Source: Anaspis maculata
Lineage: Eukaryota > Arthropoda > Insecta > Coleoptera > Scraptiidae
Direction of reading: 5' to 3'
Length of the DNA stretch: 64,000 nucleotides
Assembly: GCA_949128115.1 (NCBI GenBank)
Contig: OX421968.1
Coordinates: forward strand, 24,908,377-24,972,376
The position numbers and the translations under genes were made by a program. The notes beneath the pieces were generated by a model. It was not told where the DNA came from. It searched no databases and saw only the letters and a program-made list of their open reading frames with translations. This document shows, piece by piece, positions 49,507 to 62,512 of this stretch. Numbering within the stretch: the stretch's first letter is position 1; each line of letters starts with the position of its first letter.

Positions 49507-52500
49507 TCAGTCACTATCACGGCGACCGCATTGGTCAGCAGAAACCTCGGCAGAAACAACTGAAGAAAGCCATGTTGCCAAAGTTTGATTTTCAGATAAT
49601 TTTTCTTCATTCCGTCTCGCTAAGAGCCCATCATAACGCGACACTTTGTCCCATGTCGCGCTAAGAACTAATTCTGTACACTCAAAGCGCGACACGGCTC
49701 AACGAAAGCAAAACTGTGAATTTGGAATAAGAACGTGATAAAGATAAATTTTTCATTTTGGATCTATCCAAAAACGAAACCACAACAATGCTACCTTTTC
49801 TGCATCTACATTGGACATGAAAACTCCGAAATTCTGAATAAAAACAAATTTTTACTTATTTCTAGTTTGTGAAACTACCTGTCCGTCAAGAGGCTTTGAC
49901 TTGATCGATGAATTTTAAGTAAACATCAAATTATTTTGCCTTAGTCACTATCGCGGCGACCGTATTGGTCAGCAGAAACCTCGGCAGAAACAACTGAAGA
50001 ATGCCATGTTGCCGAAGTTTGATTTTCAGATAATTTTTCTTCATTCCGTCTCGCTAAGAGCCCATCATAACGCGACACTTTGTCCCATGTCGCGCTAAGA
50101 ACTAATTCTGTACACTCAAAGCGCGACACGGCTCAACGAAAGCAAAACTGTGAATTTGGAATAAGAACGTGATAAAGATAAATTTTTCATTTTGGATCTA
50201 TCCAAAAACGAAACCACAACAATGCTACCTTTTCTGCATCTACATTGGACATGAAAACTCCGAAATTCTGAATAAAAACAAATTTTTACTTATTTCTAGT
50301 TTGTGAAATGAAATCCAGAGAAACTACCTGTCCGTCAAGGGGCTTTGACTTGATCGATGAATTTTAAGTAAACATCAAATTATTTTGCCTTAGTCACTAT
50401 CACGGCGACCGTATTGGTCAGCAGAAACCTCGGCAGAAACAACTGAAGAATGCCATGTTGCCAAAGTTTGATTTTCAGATAATTTTTCTTCGTTCCGTCT
50501 CGCTAAGAGCCCATCATAACGCGACACTTTGTCCCATGTCGTGCTAAGAACTAATTCTGTACACTCAAAGCGCGACACGGCTCAACAAAAGCAAAACTGT
50601 GAATTTGGAATAAGAACGTGATAAAGATAAATTTTTCATTTTGGATCTATCCAAAAACGAAACCACAACAATGCTACCTTTTCTGCATCTACATTGGACA
50701 TGAAAACTCCGAAATTCTGAATAAAAACAAATTTTTACTTATTTCTAGTTTGTGAAATGAAATCCAGAGAAACTACCTGTCCGTCAAGAGGCTTTGACTT
50801 GATCGATGAATTTTAAGTAAACATCAAATCATTTTGCCTTAGTCACTATCACGGCGACCGCATTGGTCAGCAGAAACCTCGGCAGAAACAACTGAAGAAA
50901 GCCATGTTGCCAAAGTTTGATTTTCAGATAATTTTTCTTTATTCCGTCTCGCTAAAAGCCCATCATAACGCGACACTTTGTCCCATGTCGCGCTAAGAAC
51001 TAATTCTGTACACTCAAAGCGCGACACGGCTCAACGAAAGCAAAACTGTGAATTTGGAATAAGAACGTGATAAAGATAAATTTTTCATTTTGGATCTATC
51101 CAAAAACGAAACCACAACAATGCTACCTTTTCTGCATCTACATTGGACATGAAAACTCCGAAATTCCGAATAAAAACAAATTTTTACTTATTTCTAGTTT
51201 GTGAAATGAAATCCAGAGAAACTACCTGTCCGTCAAGAGGCTTTGACTTGATCGATGAATTTTAAGTAAACATCAAATTATTTTGCCTCAGTCACTATCA
51301 CGGCGACCGTATTGGTCAGCAGAAACCTCGGCAGAAACAACTGAAGGAAGCCATGTTGCCAAAGTTTGATTTTCAGATAATTTTTCTTTATTCCGTCTCG
51401 CTAAAAGCCCATCATAACGCGACACTTTGTCCCATGTCGCGCTAAGAACTAATTCTGTACACTCAAAGCGCGACACGGCTCAACGAAAGCAAAACTGTGA
51501 ATTTGGAATAAGAACGTGATAAAGATAAATTTTTCATTTTGGATCTATCCAAAAACGAAACCACAACAATGCTACCTTTTCTGCATCTACATTGGACATG
51601 AAAACTCCGAAATTCTGAATAAAAACAAATTTTTACTTATTTCTAGTTTGTGAAATGAAATCCAGAGAAACTACCTGTCCGTCAAGAGGCTTTGACTTGA
51701 TCGATGAATTTTAAGTAAACATCAAATTATTTTGCCTCAGTCACTATCACGGCGACCGTATTGGTCAGCAGAAACCTCGGCAGAAACAACTGAAGAATGC
51801 CATGTTGCCGAAGTTTGATTTTCAGATTATTTTTCTTCATTCCGTCTCGCTAAGAGCCCATCATAACGCGACACTTTGTCCCATGTCGCGCTAAGAACTA
51901 ATTCTGTACACTCAAAGCGCGACACGGCTCAACAAAAGCAAAACTGTGAATTTGGAATAAGAACGTGATAAAGATAAATTTTTCATTTTGGATCTATCCA
52001 AAAACGAAACCACAACAATGCTACCTTTTCTGCATCTACATTGGACATGAAAACTCCGAAATTCTGAATAAAAACAAATTTTTACTTATTTCTAGTTTGT
52101 GAAATGAAATCCAGAGAAACTACCTGTCCGTCAAGAGGCTTTGACTTGATCGATGAATTTTAAGTAAACATCAAATTATTTTGCCTCAGTCACTATCACG
52201 GCGACCGTATTAGTCAACAGAAACCTCGGCAGAAACAACTGAAGAATGCCATGTTGCCAAAGTTTGATTTTCAGATAATTTTTCTTCATTCCGTCTCGCT
52301 AAGAGCCCATCATAACGCGACACTTTGTCCCATGTCGCGCTAAGAACTAATTCTGTACACTCAAAGCGCGACACGGCTCAACAAAAGCAAAACTGTGAAT
52401 TTGGAATAAGAACGTGATAAAGATAAATTTTTCATTTTGGATCTATCCAAAAACGAAACCACAACAATGCTACCTTTTCTGCATCTACATTGGACATGAA

Positions 52501-53760
52501 AACTCCGAAATTCTGAATAAAAACAAATTTTTACTTATTTCTAGTTTGTGAAATGAAATCCAGAGAAACTACCTGTCCGTCAAGAGGCTTTGACTTGATC
52601 GATGAATTTTAAGTAAACATCAAATTATTTTGCCTCAGTCACTATCACGGCGACCGTATTAGTCAACAGAAACCTCGGCAGAAACAACTGAAGAATGCCA
52701 TGTTGCCAAAGTTTGATTTTCAGATAATTTTCCTTTATTCCGTCTCGCTAAAAGCCCATCATAACGCGACACTTTGTCCCATGTCGCGCTAAGAACTAAT
52801 TCTGTACACTCAAAGCGCGACACGGCTCAACAAAAGCAAAACTGTGAATTTGGAATAAGAACGTGATAAAGATAAATTTTTCATTTTGGATCTATCCAAA
52901 AACGAAACCACAACAATGCTACCTTTTCTGCATCTACATTGGACATGAAAACTCCGAAATTCTGAATAAAAACAAATTTTCACTTATTTCTAGTTTGTGA
53001 AATGAAATCCAGAAACACTACCTGTCCGTCAAGAGGCTTTGACTTGATCGATGAATTTTAAGTAAACATCAAATTATTTTGCCTTAGTCACTATCACGGC
53101 GACCGTATTGGTCAGCAGAAACCTCGGCAGAAACAACTGAAGAATGCCATGTTGCCGAAGTTTGATTTTCAGATAATTTTTCTTCATTCCGTCTCGCTAA
53201 GAGCCCATCATAACGCGACACTTTGTCCCATGTCGCGCTAAGAACTAATTCTGTACACTCAAAGCGCGACACGGCTCAACGAAAGCAAAACTGTGAATTT
53301 GGAATAAGAACGTGATAAAGATAAATTTTTCATTTTGGATCTATCCAAAAACGAAACCACAACAATGCTACCTTTTCTGCATCTACATTGGACATGAAAA
53401 CTCCGAAATTCTGAATAAAAACAAATTTTTACTGATTTCTAGTTTGTGAAATGAAATCCAGAGAAACTACCTGTCCGTCAAGAGGCTTTGACTTGATCGA
53501 TGAATTTTAAGTAAACATCAAATTATTTTGCCTTAGTCACTATCACGGCGACCGTATTGGTCTATAGAAACCTCGGCAGAAACAACTGAAGAATGCCATG
53601 TTGCCAAAGTTTGATTTTCAGATAATTTTTCTTCATTCCGTCTCGCTAAGAGCCCATCATAACGCGACACTTTGTCCCATGTCGCGCTAAGAACTAATTC
53701 TGTACACTCAAAGCGCGACACGGCTCAACGAAAGCAAAACTGTGAATTTGGAATAAGAAC
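49507..53760. repeat. Rearranged copy of the 2431-7584 satellite block
   Basis: Starting with the CCGCATTGG monomer, the 15-bp-deleted monomer and the GTCAAGGGGC junction, this region follows the variant order of 2431-7584, with some monomers gained and some lost (2431 to 5559 spans seven monomers, 49507 to 51288 four). It ends with the GTCAGCAG / GTCTATAG pair that precedes the LTR insertion at 7585, but here there is no LTR. It may approximate the pre-insertion arrangement. Confidence 0.75.
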
Positions 53761-56700
53761 GTAATAAAGATGAATTTTCCATTTTGGATCTATCCAAAAA
53801 CGATATCACATCAATGTTACCTTTTCTGCATCTACATTGGACATGAAAACTCCGAAATTCTGAATAAAAACAAATTTTTACTTATTTCTAGTTTGTGAAA
53901 TGAAATCCAGAAACACTACCTGTCCGTCAAGAGGCCTTGACTTGATCGATGAATTTTAAGTAAACATCAAATTATTTTGCCTCAGTCACTATCACGGCGA
54001 CCGTATTGGTCAGCAGAAACCTCGGCAGAAACAACTGAAGAATGCCATGTTGCCGAAGTTTGATTTTCAGATAATTTTTCTTCATTCCGTCTCGCTAAGA
54101 GCCCTTCATAACGCGACACTTTGTCCCATGTCGCGCTAAGAACTAATTCTGTACACTCAAAGCGCGACACGGCTCAACAAAAGCAAAACTGTGAATTTGG
54201 AATAAGAACGTGATAAAGATAATTTTTTCATTTTGGATCTATCCAAAAACGAAACCACAACAATGCTACCTTTTCTGCATCTACATTGGACATAAAAACT
54301 CCGAAATTCTGAATAAAAACAAATTTTTACTTATTTCTTGTTTGTGAAATGAAATCCAGAGAAACTACCTGTCCGTCAAGAGGCTTTGACTTGATCGATG
54401 AATTTTAAGTAAACATCAAATTATTTTGCCTTAGTCACTATCACGGCGACCGTATTGGTCAGCAGAAACCTCGGCAGAAACAACTGAAGAATGCCATGTT
54501 GCCGAAGTTTGATTTTCAGATTATTTTTCTTCATTCCGTCTCGCTAAGAGCCCATCATAACGCGACACTTTGTCCCATGTCGCGCTAAGAACTAATTCTG
54601 TACACTCAAAGCGCGACACGGCTCAACAAAAGCAAAACTGTGAATTTGGAATAAGAACGTGATAAAGACAAATTTTTCATTTTGGATCTATCCAAAAACG
54701 AAACCACAACAATGCTACCTTTTCTGCATCTACATTGGACATGAAAACTCCGAAATTCTGAATAAAAACAAATTTTTACTTATTTCTAGTTTGTGAAATG
54801 AAATCCAGAGAAACTACCTGTCCGTCAAGAGGCTTTGACTTGATCGATGAATTTTAAGTAAACATCAAATTATTTTGCCTCAGTCACTATCACGGCGACC
54901 GTATTGGTCAGCAGAAACCTCGGCAGAAACAACTGAAGGAAGCCATGTTGCCAAAGTTTGATTTTCAGATAATTTTTCTTTATTCCGTCTCGCTAAAAGC
55001 CCATCATAACGCGACACTTTGTCCCATGTCGCGCTAAGAACTAATTCTGTACACTCAAAGCGCGACACGGCTCAACGAAAGCAAAACTGTGAATTTGGAA
55101 TAAGAACGTGATAAAGATAAATTTTTCATTTTGGATCTATCCAAAAACGAAACCACAACAATGCTACCTTTTCTGCATCTACATTGGACATGAAAACTCC
55201 GAAATTCTGAATAAAAACAAATTTTTACTTATTTCTAGTTTGTGAAATGAAATCCAGAGAAACTACCTGTCCGTCAAGAGGCTTTGACTTGATCGATGAA
55301 TTTTAAGTAAACATCAAATTATTTTGCCTCAGTCACTATCACGGCGACCGTATTGGTCAGCAGAAACCTCGGCAGAAACAACTGAAGAAAGCCATGTTGC
55401 CAAAGTTTGATTTTCAGATAATTTTTCTTTATTCCGTCTCGCTAAAAGCCCATCATAACGCGACACTTTGTCCCATGTCGCGCTAAGAACTAATTCTGTA
55501 CACTCAAAGCGCGACACGGCTCAACAAAAGCAAAACTGTGAATTTGGAATAAGAACGTGATAAAGACAAATTTTTCATTTTGGATCTATCCAAAAACGAA
55601 ACCACAACAATGCTACCTTTTCTGCATCTACATTGGACATGAAAACTCCGAAATTCTGAATAAAAACAAATTTTTACTTATTTCTAGTTTGTGAAATGAA
55701 ATCCAGAGAAACTACCTGTCCGTCAAGAGGCTTTGACTTGATCGATGAATTTTAAGTAAACATCAAATTATTTTGCCTCAGTCACTATCACGGCGACCGT
55801 ATTGGTCAGCAGAAACCTCGGCAGAAACAACTGAAGGAAGCCATGTTGCCAAAGTTTGATTTTCAGATAATTTTTCTTTATTCCGTCTCGCTAAAAGCCC
55901 ATCATAACGCGACACTTTGTCCCATGTCGCGCTAAGAACTAATTCTGTACACTCAAAGCGCGACACGGCTCAACGAAAGCAAAACTGTGAATTTGGAATA
56001 AGAACGTGATAAAGATAAATTTTTCATTTTGGATCTATCCAAAAACGAAACCACAACAATGCTACCTTTTCTGCATCTACATTGGACATGAAAACTCCGA
56101 AATTCTGAATAAAAACAAATTTTTACTTATTTCTAGTTTGTGAAATGAAATCCAGAGAAACTACCTGTCCGTCAAGAGGCTTTGACTTGATCGATGAATT
56201 TTAAGTAAACATCAAATTATTTTGCCTCAGTCACTATCACGGCGACCGTATTGGTCAGCAGAAACCTCGGCAGAAACAACTGAAGAAAGCCATGTTGCCA
56301 AAGTTTGATTTTCAGGTAATTATTCTTTATTCCGTCTCGCTAAAAGCCCATCATAACGCGACACTTTGTCCCATGTCGCGCTAAGAACTAATTCTGTACA
56401 CTCAAAGCGCGACACGGCTCAACAAAAGCAAAACTGTGAATTTGGAATAAGAACGTGATAAAGATAAATTTTTCATTTTGGATCTATCCAAAAACGATAC
56501 CACATTAATGTTACCCTTTTTGCATCTACATTGGACATGAAAACTCCGAAATTCTGAATAAAAACAAATTTTTACTTATTTCTAGTTTGTAAAATGAAAT
56601 CCTGAGACACTTCCTGTCCGTCAAGAGGCTTTGACTTGATCGATGAATTTTAAGTAAACATCAAATTATTTTGCCTTAGTCATTATCACGGCGACCGTAT

Positions 56701-58022
56701 TGGTCAGCAGAAACCTCGGCAGAAACAACTGAAGAATGCCATGTTGCCGAAGTTTGATTTTCAGATTATTTTTCTTCATTCCGTCTCGCTAAGAGCCCAT
56801 CATAACGCGACACTTTGTCCCATGTCGCGCTAAGAACTAATTCTGTACACTCAAAGCGCGACACGGCTCAACAAAAGCAAAACTGTGAATTTGGAATAAG
56901 AACGTGATAAAGACAAATTTTTCATTTTGGATCTATCCAAAAACGAAACCACAACAATGCTACCTTTTCTGCATCTACATTGGACATGAAAACTCCGAAA
57001 TTCTGAATAAAAACAAATTTTTACTTATTTCTAGTTTGTGAAATGAAATCCAGAGAAACTACCTGTCCGTCAAGAGGCTTTGACTTGATCGATGAATTTT
57101 AAGTAAACATCAAATTATTTTGCCTCAGTCACTATCACGGCGACCGTATTGGTCAGCAGAAACCTCGGCAGAAACAACTGAAGGAAGCCATGTTGCCAAA
57201 GTTTGATTTTCAGATAATTTTTCTTTATTCCGTCTCGCTAAAAGCCCATCATAACGCGACACTTTGTCCCATGTCGCGCTAAGAACTAATTCTGTACACT
57301 CAAAGCGCGACACGGCTCAACGAAAGCAAAACTGTGAATTTGGAATAAGAACGTGATAAAGACAAATTTTTCATTTTGGATCTATCCAAAAACGAAACCA
57401 CAACAATGCTACCTTTTCTGCATCTACATTGGACATGAAAACTCCGAAATTCTGAATAAAAACAAATTTTTACTTATTTCTAGTTTGTGAAATGAAATCC
57501 AGAGAAACTACCTGTCCGTCAAGAGGCTTTGACTTGATCGATGAATTTTAAGTAAACATCAAATTATTTTGCCTTAGTCATTATCACGGCGACCGTATTG
57601 GTCAGCAGAAACCTCGGCAGAAACAACTGAAGAATGCCATGTTGCCGAAGTTTGATTTTCAGATTATTTTTCTTCATTCCGTCTCGCTAAGAGCCCATCA
57701 TAACGCGACACTTTGTCCCATGTCGCGCTAAGAACTAATTCTGTACACTCAAAGCGCGACACGGCTCAACAAAAGCAAAACTGTGAATTTGGAATAAGAA
57801 CGTGATAAAGACAAATTTTTCATTTTGGATCTATCCAAAAACGAAACCACAACAATGCTACCTTTTCTGCATCTACATTGGACATGAAAACTCCGAAATT
57901 CTGAATAAAAACAAATTTTTACTTATTTCTAGTTTGTGAAATGAAATCCAGAGAAACTACCTGTCCGTCAAGAGGCTTTGACTTGATCGATGAATTTTAA
58001 GTAAACATCAAATTATTTTGCC

Positions 58023-60267
58023 TCAGTCACTATCACGGCGACCGTATTGGTCAGCAGAAACCTCGGCAGAAACAACTGAAGGAAGCCATGTTGCCAAAGT
58101 TTGATTTTCAGATAATTTTTCTTTATTCCGTCTCGCTAAAAGCCCATCATAACGCGACACTTTGTCCCATGTCGCGCTAAGAACTAATTCTGTACACTCA
58201 AAGCGCGACACGGCTCAACGAAAGCAAAACTGTGAATTTGGAATAAGAACGTGATAAAGATAAATTTTTCATTTTGGATCTATCCAAAAACGAAACCACA
58301 ACAATGCTACCTTTTCTGCATCTACATTGGACATGAAAACTCCGAAATTCTGAATAAAAACAAATTTTTACTTATTTCTAGTTTGTGAAATGAAATCCAG
58401 AGAAACTACCTGTCCGTCAAGAGGCTTTGACTTGATCGATGAATTTTAAGTAAACATCAAATTATTTTGCCTCAGTCACTATCACGGCGACCGTATTGGT
58501 CAGCAGAAACCTCGGCAGAAACAACTGAAGAAAGCCATGTTGCCAAAGTTTGATTTTCAGGTAATTATTCTTTATTCCGTCTCGCTAAAAGCCCATCATA
58601 ACGCGACACTTTGTCCCATGTCGCGCTAAGAACTAATTCTGTACACTCAAAGCGCGACACGGCTCAACAAAAGCAAAACTGTGAATTTGGAATAAGAACG
58701 TGATAAAGATAAATTTTTCATTTTGGATCTATCCAAAAACGATACCACATTAATGTTACCCTTTTTGCATCTACATTGGACATGAAAACTCCGAAATTCT
58801 GAATAAAAACAAATTTTTACTTATTTCTAGTTTGTAAAATGAAATCCTGAGACACTTCCTGTCCGTCAAGAGGCTTTGACTTGATCGATGAATTTTTAGT
58901 AAACATCAAATTATTTTGCTCAAGTCACTATCACGGCGACCGTATTGGTCAGCAGAAACCTCGGCAGAAACAACTGAAGAATGCCATGTTGCCAAAGTTT
59001 GATTTTCAGATAATTTTTCTTCATTCCGTCTCGCTAAGAGCCCATCATAACGCGACACTTTGTCCCATGTCGTGCTAAGAACTAATTCTGTACACTCAAA
59101 GCGCGACACGGCTCAACGAAGGCAAAACTGTGAATTTGGAATAAAAACGTGATAAAGATAAATTTTTCATTTTGGATCTATCCAAAAACGATACCACATT
59201 AATGTTACCTTTTCTGCATCTACATCGGACATGAAAACTCCGAAATTCTGAATAAAAACAAATTTTTACTTATTTCTAGTTTGTGAAATGAAATCCAGAG
59301 AAACTACCTGTCCGTCAAGAGGCTTTGACTTGATCGATGAATTTTAAGTAAACATCAAATTATTTTGCCTCAGTCACTATCACGGCGACCGTATTGGTCA
59401 GCAGAAATTTCGGCAGAAACAACTGAAGAATGCCATGTTGCCAAAGTTTGATTTTCAGATAATTTTTCTTTATTCCGTCTCGCTAAGAGCCCATCATAAC
59501 GCGACACTTTGTCCCATGTCGCGCTAAGAACTAATTCTGTACACTCAAAGCGCGACACGGCTCAACGAAAGCAAAACTGTAAATTTGGAATAAAAACGTG
59601 ATAAAGATAAGTTTTTCATTTTGGATCTATCCAAAAACGATACCACATTAATGTTACCTTTTCTACATCTACATCGGACATGAAAACTCCGAAATTCTGA
59701 ATAAAAACAAATTTTTACTTATTTCTAGTTTGTGAAATGAAATCCAGAGAAACTACCTGTCCGTCAAGAGGCTTTGACTTGATCGATGAATTTTAAGTAA
59801 ACATCAAATTATTTTGCCTCAGTCACTATCACGGCGACCGTATTGGTCAGCAGAAATTTCGGCAGAAACAACTGAAGAATGCCATGTTGCCAAAGTTTGA
59901 TTTTCAGATAATTTTTCTTTATTCCGTCTCGCTAAGAGCCCATCATAACGCGACACTTTGTCCCATGTCGCGCTAAGAACTAATTCTGTACACTCAAAGC
60001 GCGACACGGCTCAACGAAAGCAAAACTGTAAATTTGGAATAAAAACGTGATAAAGATAAGTTTTTCATTTTGGATCTATCCAAAAACGATACCACATTAA
60101 TGTTACCTTTTCTACATCTACATCGGACATGAAAACTCCGAAATTCTGAATAAAAACAAATTTTTACTTATTTCTAGTTTGTGAAATGAAATCCAGAGAA
60201 ACTACCTGTCCGTCAAGAGGCTTTGACTTGATCGATGAATTTTAAGTAAACATCAAATTATTTTGCC
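58023..60267. repeat. 5-monomer HOR, unit A (2,245 bp)
   Basis: Order: GGAAGCC monomer, CAGGTAATTATTC monomer, GCTCAAGTC monomer, then two monomers with CAGAAATTTCGG. The first three recur as a set at 48160, 60268 and 62962. Confidence 0.85.
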
Positions 60268-62512
60268 TCAGTCACTATCACGGCGACCGTATTGGTCAGC
60301 AGAAACCTCGGCAGAAACAACTGAAGGAAGCCATGTTGCCAAAGTTTGATTTTCAGATAATTTTTCTTTATTCCGTCTCGCTAAAAGCCCATCATAACGC
60401 GACACTTTGTCCCATGTCGCGCTAAGAACTAATTCTGTACACTCAAAGCGCGACACGGCTCAACGAAAGCAAAACTGTGAATTTGGAATAAGAACGTGAT
60501 AAAGATAAATTTTTCATTTTGGATCTATCCAAAAACGAAACCACAACAATGCTACCTTTTCTGCATCTACATTGGACATGAAAACTCCGAAATTCTGAAT
60601 AAAAACAAATTTTTACTTATTTCTAGTTTGTGAAATGAAATCCAGAGAAACTACCTGTCCGTCAAGAGGCTTTGACTTGATCGATGAATTTTAAGTAAAC
60701 ATCAAATTATTTTGCCTCAGTCACTATCACGGCGACCGTATTGGTCAGCAGAAACCTCGGCAGAAACAACTGAAGAAAGCCATGTTGCCAAAGTTTGATT
60801 TTCAGGTAATTATTCTTTATTCCGTCTCGCTAAAAGCCCATCATAACGCGACACTTTGTCCCATGTCGCGCTAAGAACTAATTCTGTACACTCAAAGCGC
60901 GACACGGCTCAACAAAAGCAAAACTGTGAATTTGGAATAAGAACGTGATAAAGATAAATTTTTCATTTTGGATCTATCCAAAAACGATACCACATTAATG
61001 TTACCCTTTTTGCATCTACATTGGACATGAAAACTCCGAAATTCTGAATAAAAACAAATTTTTACTTATTTCTAGTTTGTAAAATGAAATCCTGAGACAC
61101 TTCCTGTCCGTCAAGAGGCTTTGACTTGATCGATGAATTTTTAGTAAACATCAAATTATTTTGCTCAAGTCACTATCACGGCGACCGTATTGGTCAGCAG
61201 AAACCTCGGCAGAAACAACTGAAGAATGCCATGTTGCCAAAGTTTGATTTTCAGATAATTTTTCTTCATTCCGTCTCGCTAAGAGCCCATCATAACGCGA
61301 CACTTTGTCCCATGTCGTGCTAAGAACTAATTCTGTACACTCAAAGCGCGACACGGCTCAACGAAGGCAAAACTGTGAATTTGGAATAAAAACGTGATAA
61401 AGATAAATTTTTCATTTTGGATCTATCCAAAAACGATACCACATTAATGTTACCTTTTCTGCATCTACATCGGACATGAAAACTCCGAAATTCTGAATAA
61501 AAACAAATTTTTACTTATTTCTAGTTTGTGAAATGAAATCCAGAGAAACTACCTGTCCGTCAAGAGGCTTTGACTTGATCGATGAATTTTAAGTAAACAT
61601 CAAATTATTTTGCCTCAGTCACTATCACGGCGACCGTATTGGTCAGCAGAAATTTCGGCAGAAACAACTGAAGAATGCCATGTTGCCAAAGTTTGATTTT
61701 CAGATAATTTTTCTTTATTCCGTCTCGCTAAGAGCCCATCATAACGCGACACTTTGTCCCATGTCGCGCTAAGAACTAATTCTGTACACTCAAAGCGCGA
61801 CACGGCTCAACGAAAGCAAAACTGTAAATTTGGAATAAAAACGTGATAAAGATAAGTTTTTCATTTTGGATCTATCCAAAAACGATACCACATTAATGTT
61901 ACCTTTTCTACATCTACATCGGACATGAAAACTCCGAAATTCTGAATAAAAACAAATTTTTACTTATTTCTAGTTTGTGAAATGAAATCCAGAGAAACTA
62001 CCTGTCCGTCAAGAGGCTTTGACTTGATCGATGAATTTTAAGTAAACATCAAATTATTTTGCCTTAGTCACTATCACGGCGACCGTATTGGTCAGCAGAA
62101 ACCTCGGCAGAAACAACTGAAGAATGCCATGTTGCCAAAGTTTGATTTTCAGATAATTTTTCTTCGTTCCGTCTCGCTAAGAGCCCATCATAACGCGACA
62201 CTTTGTCCCATGTCGCGCTGAGAACTAATTCTGTACACTCAAAGCGCGACACGGCTCAACGAAAGCAAAACTGTGAATTTGGAATAAAAACGTGATAAAG
62301 ATAAATTTTTCATTTTGGATCTATCCAAAAACGATACCACATTAATGTTACCTTTTCTGCATCTACATCGGACATGAAAACTCCGAAATTCTGAATAAAA
62401 ACAAATTTTTACTTATTTCTTGTTTGTGAAATGAAATCCAGAGAAACTACCTGTCCGTCAAGAGGCTTTGACTTGATCGGTGAATTTTAAGTAAACATCG
62501 AAATATTTTGCC
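60268..62512. repeat. 5-monomer HOR, unit B (2,245 bp)
   Basis: Repeats unit A through four monomers; the fifth is a GTCGCGCTGAG type that matches the monomer at 3314. It and the following monomer (TGATCGGTGAA variant) match 3314-3763, showing exchange across nearly 60 kb. Confidence 0.8.
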
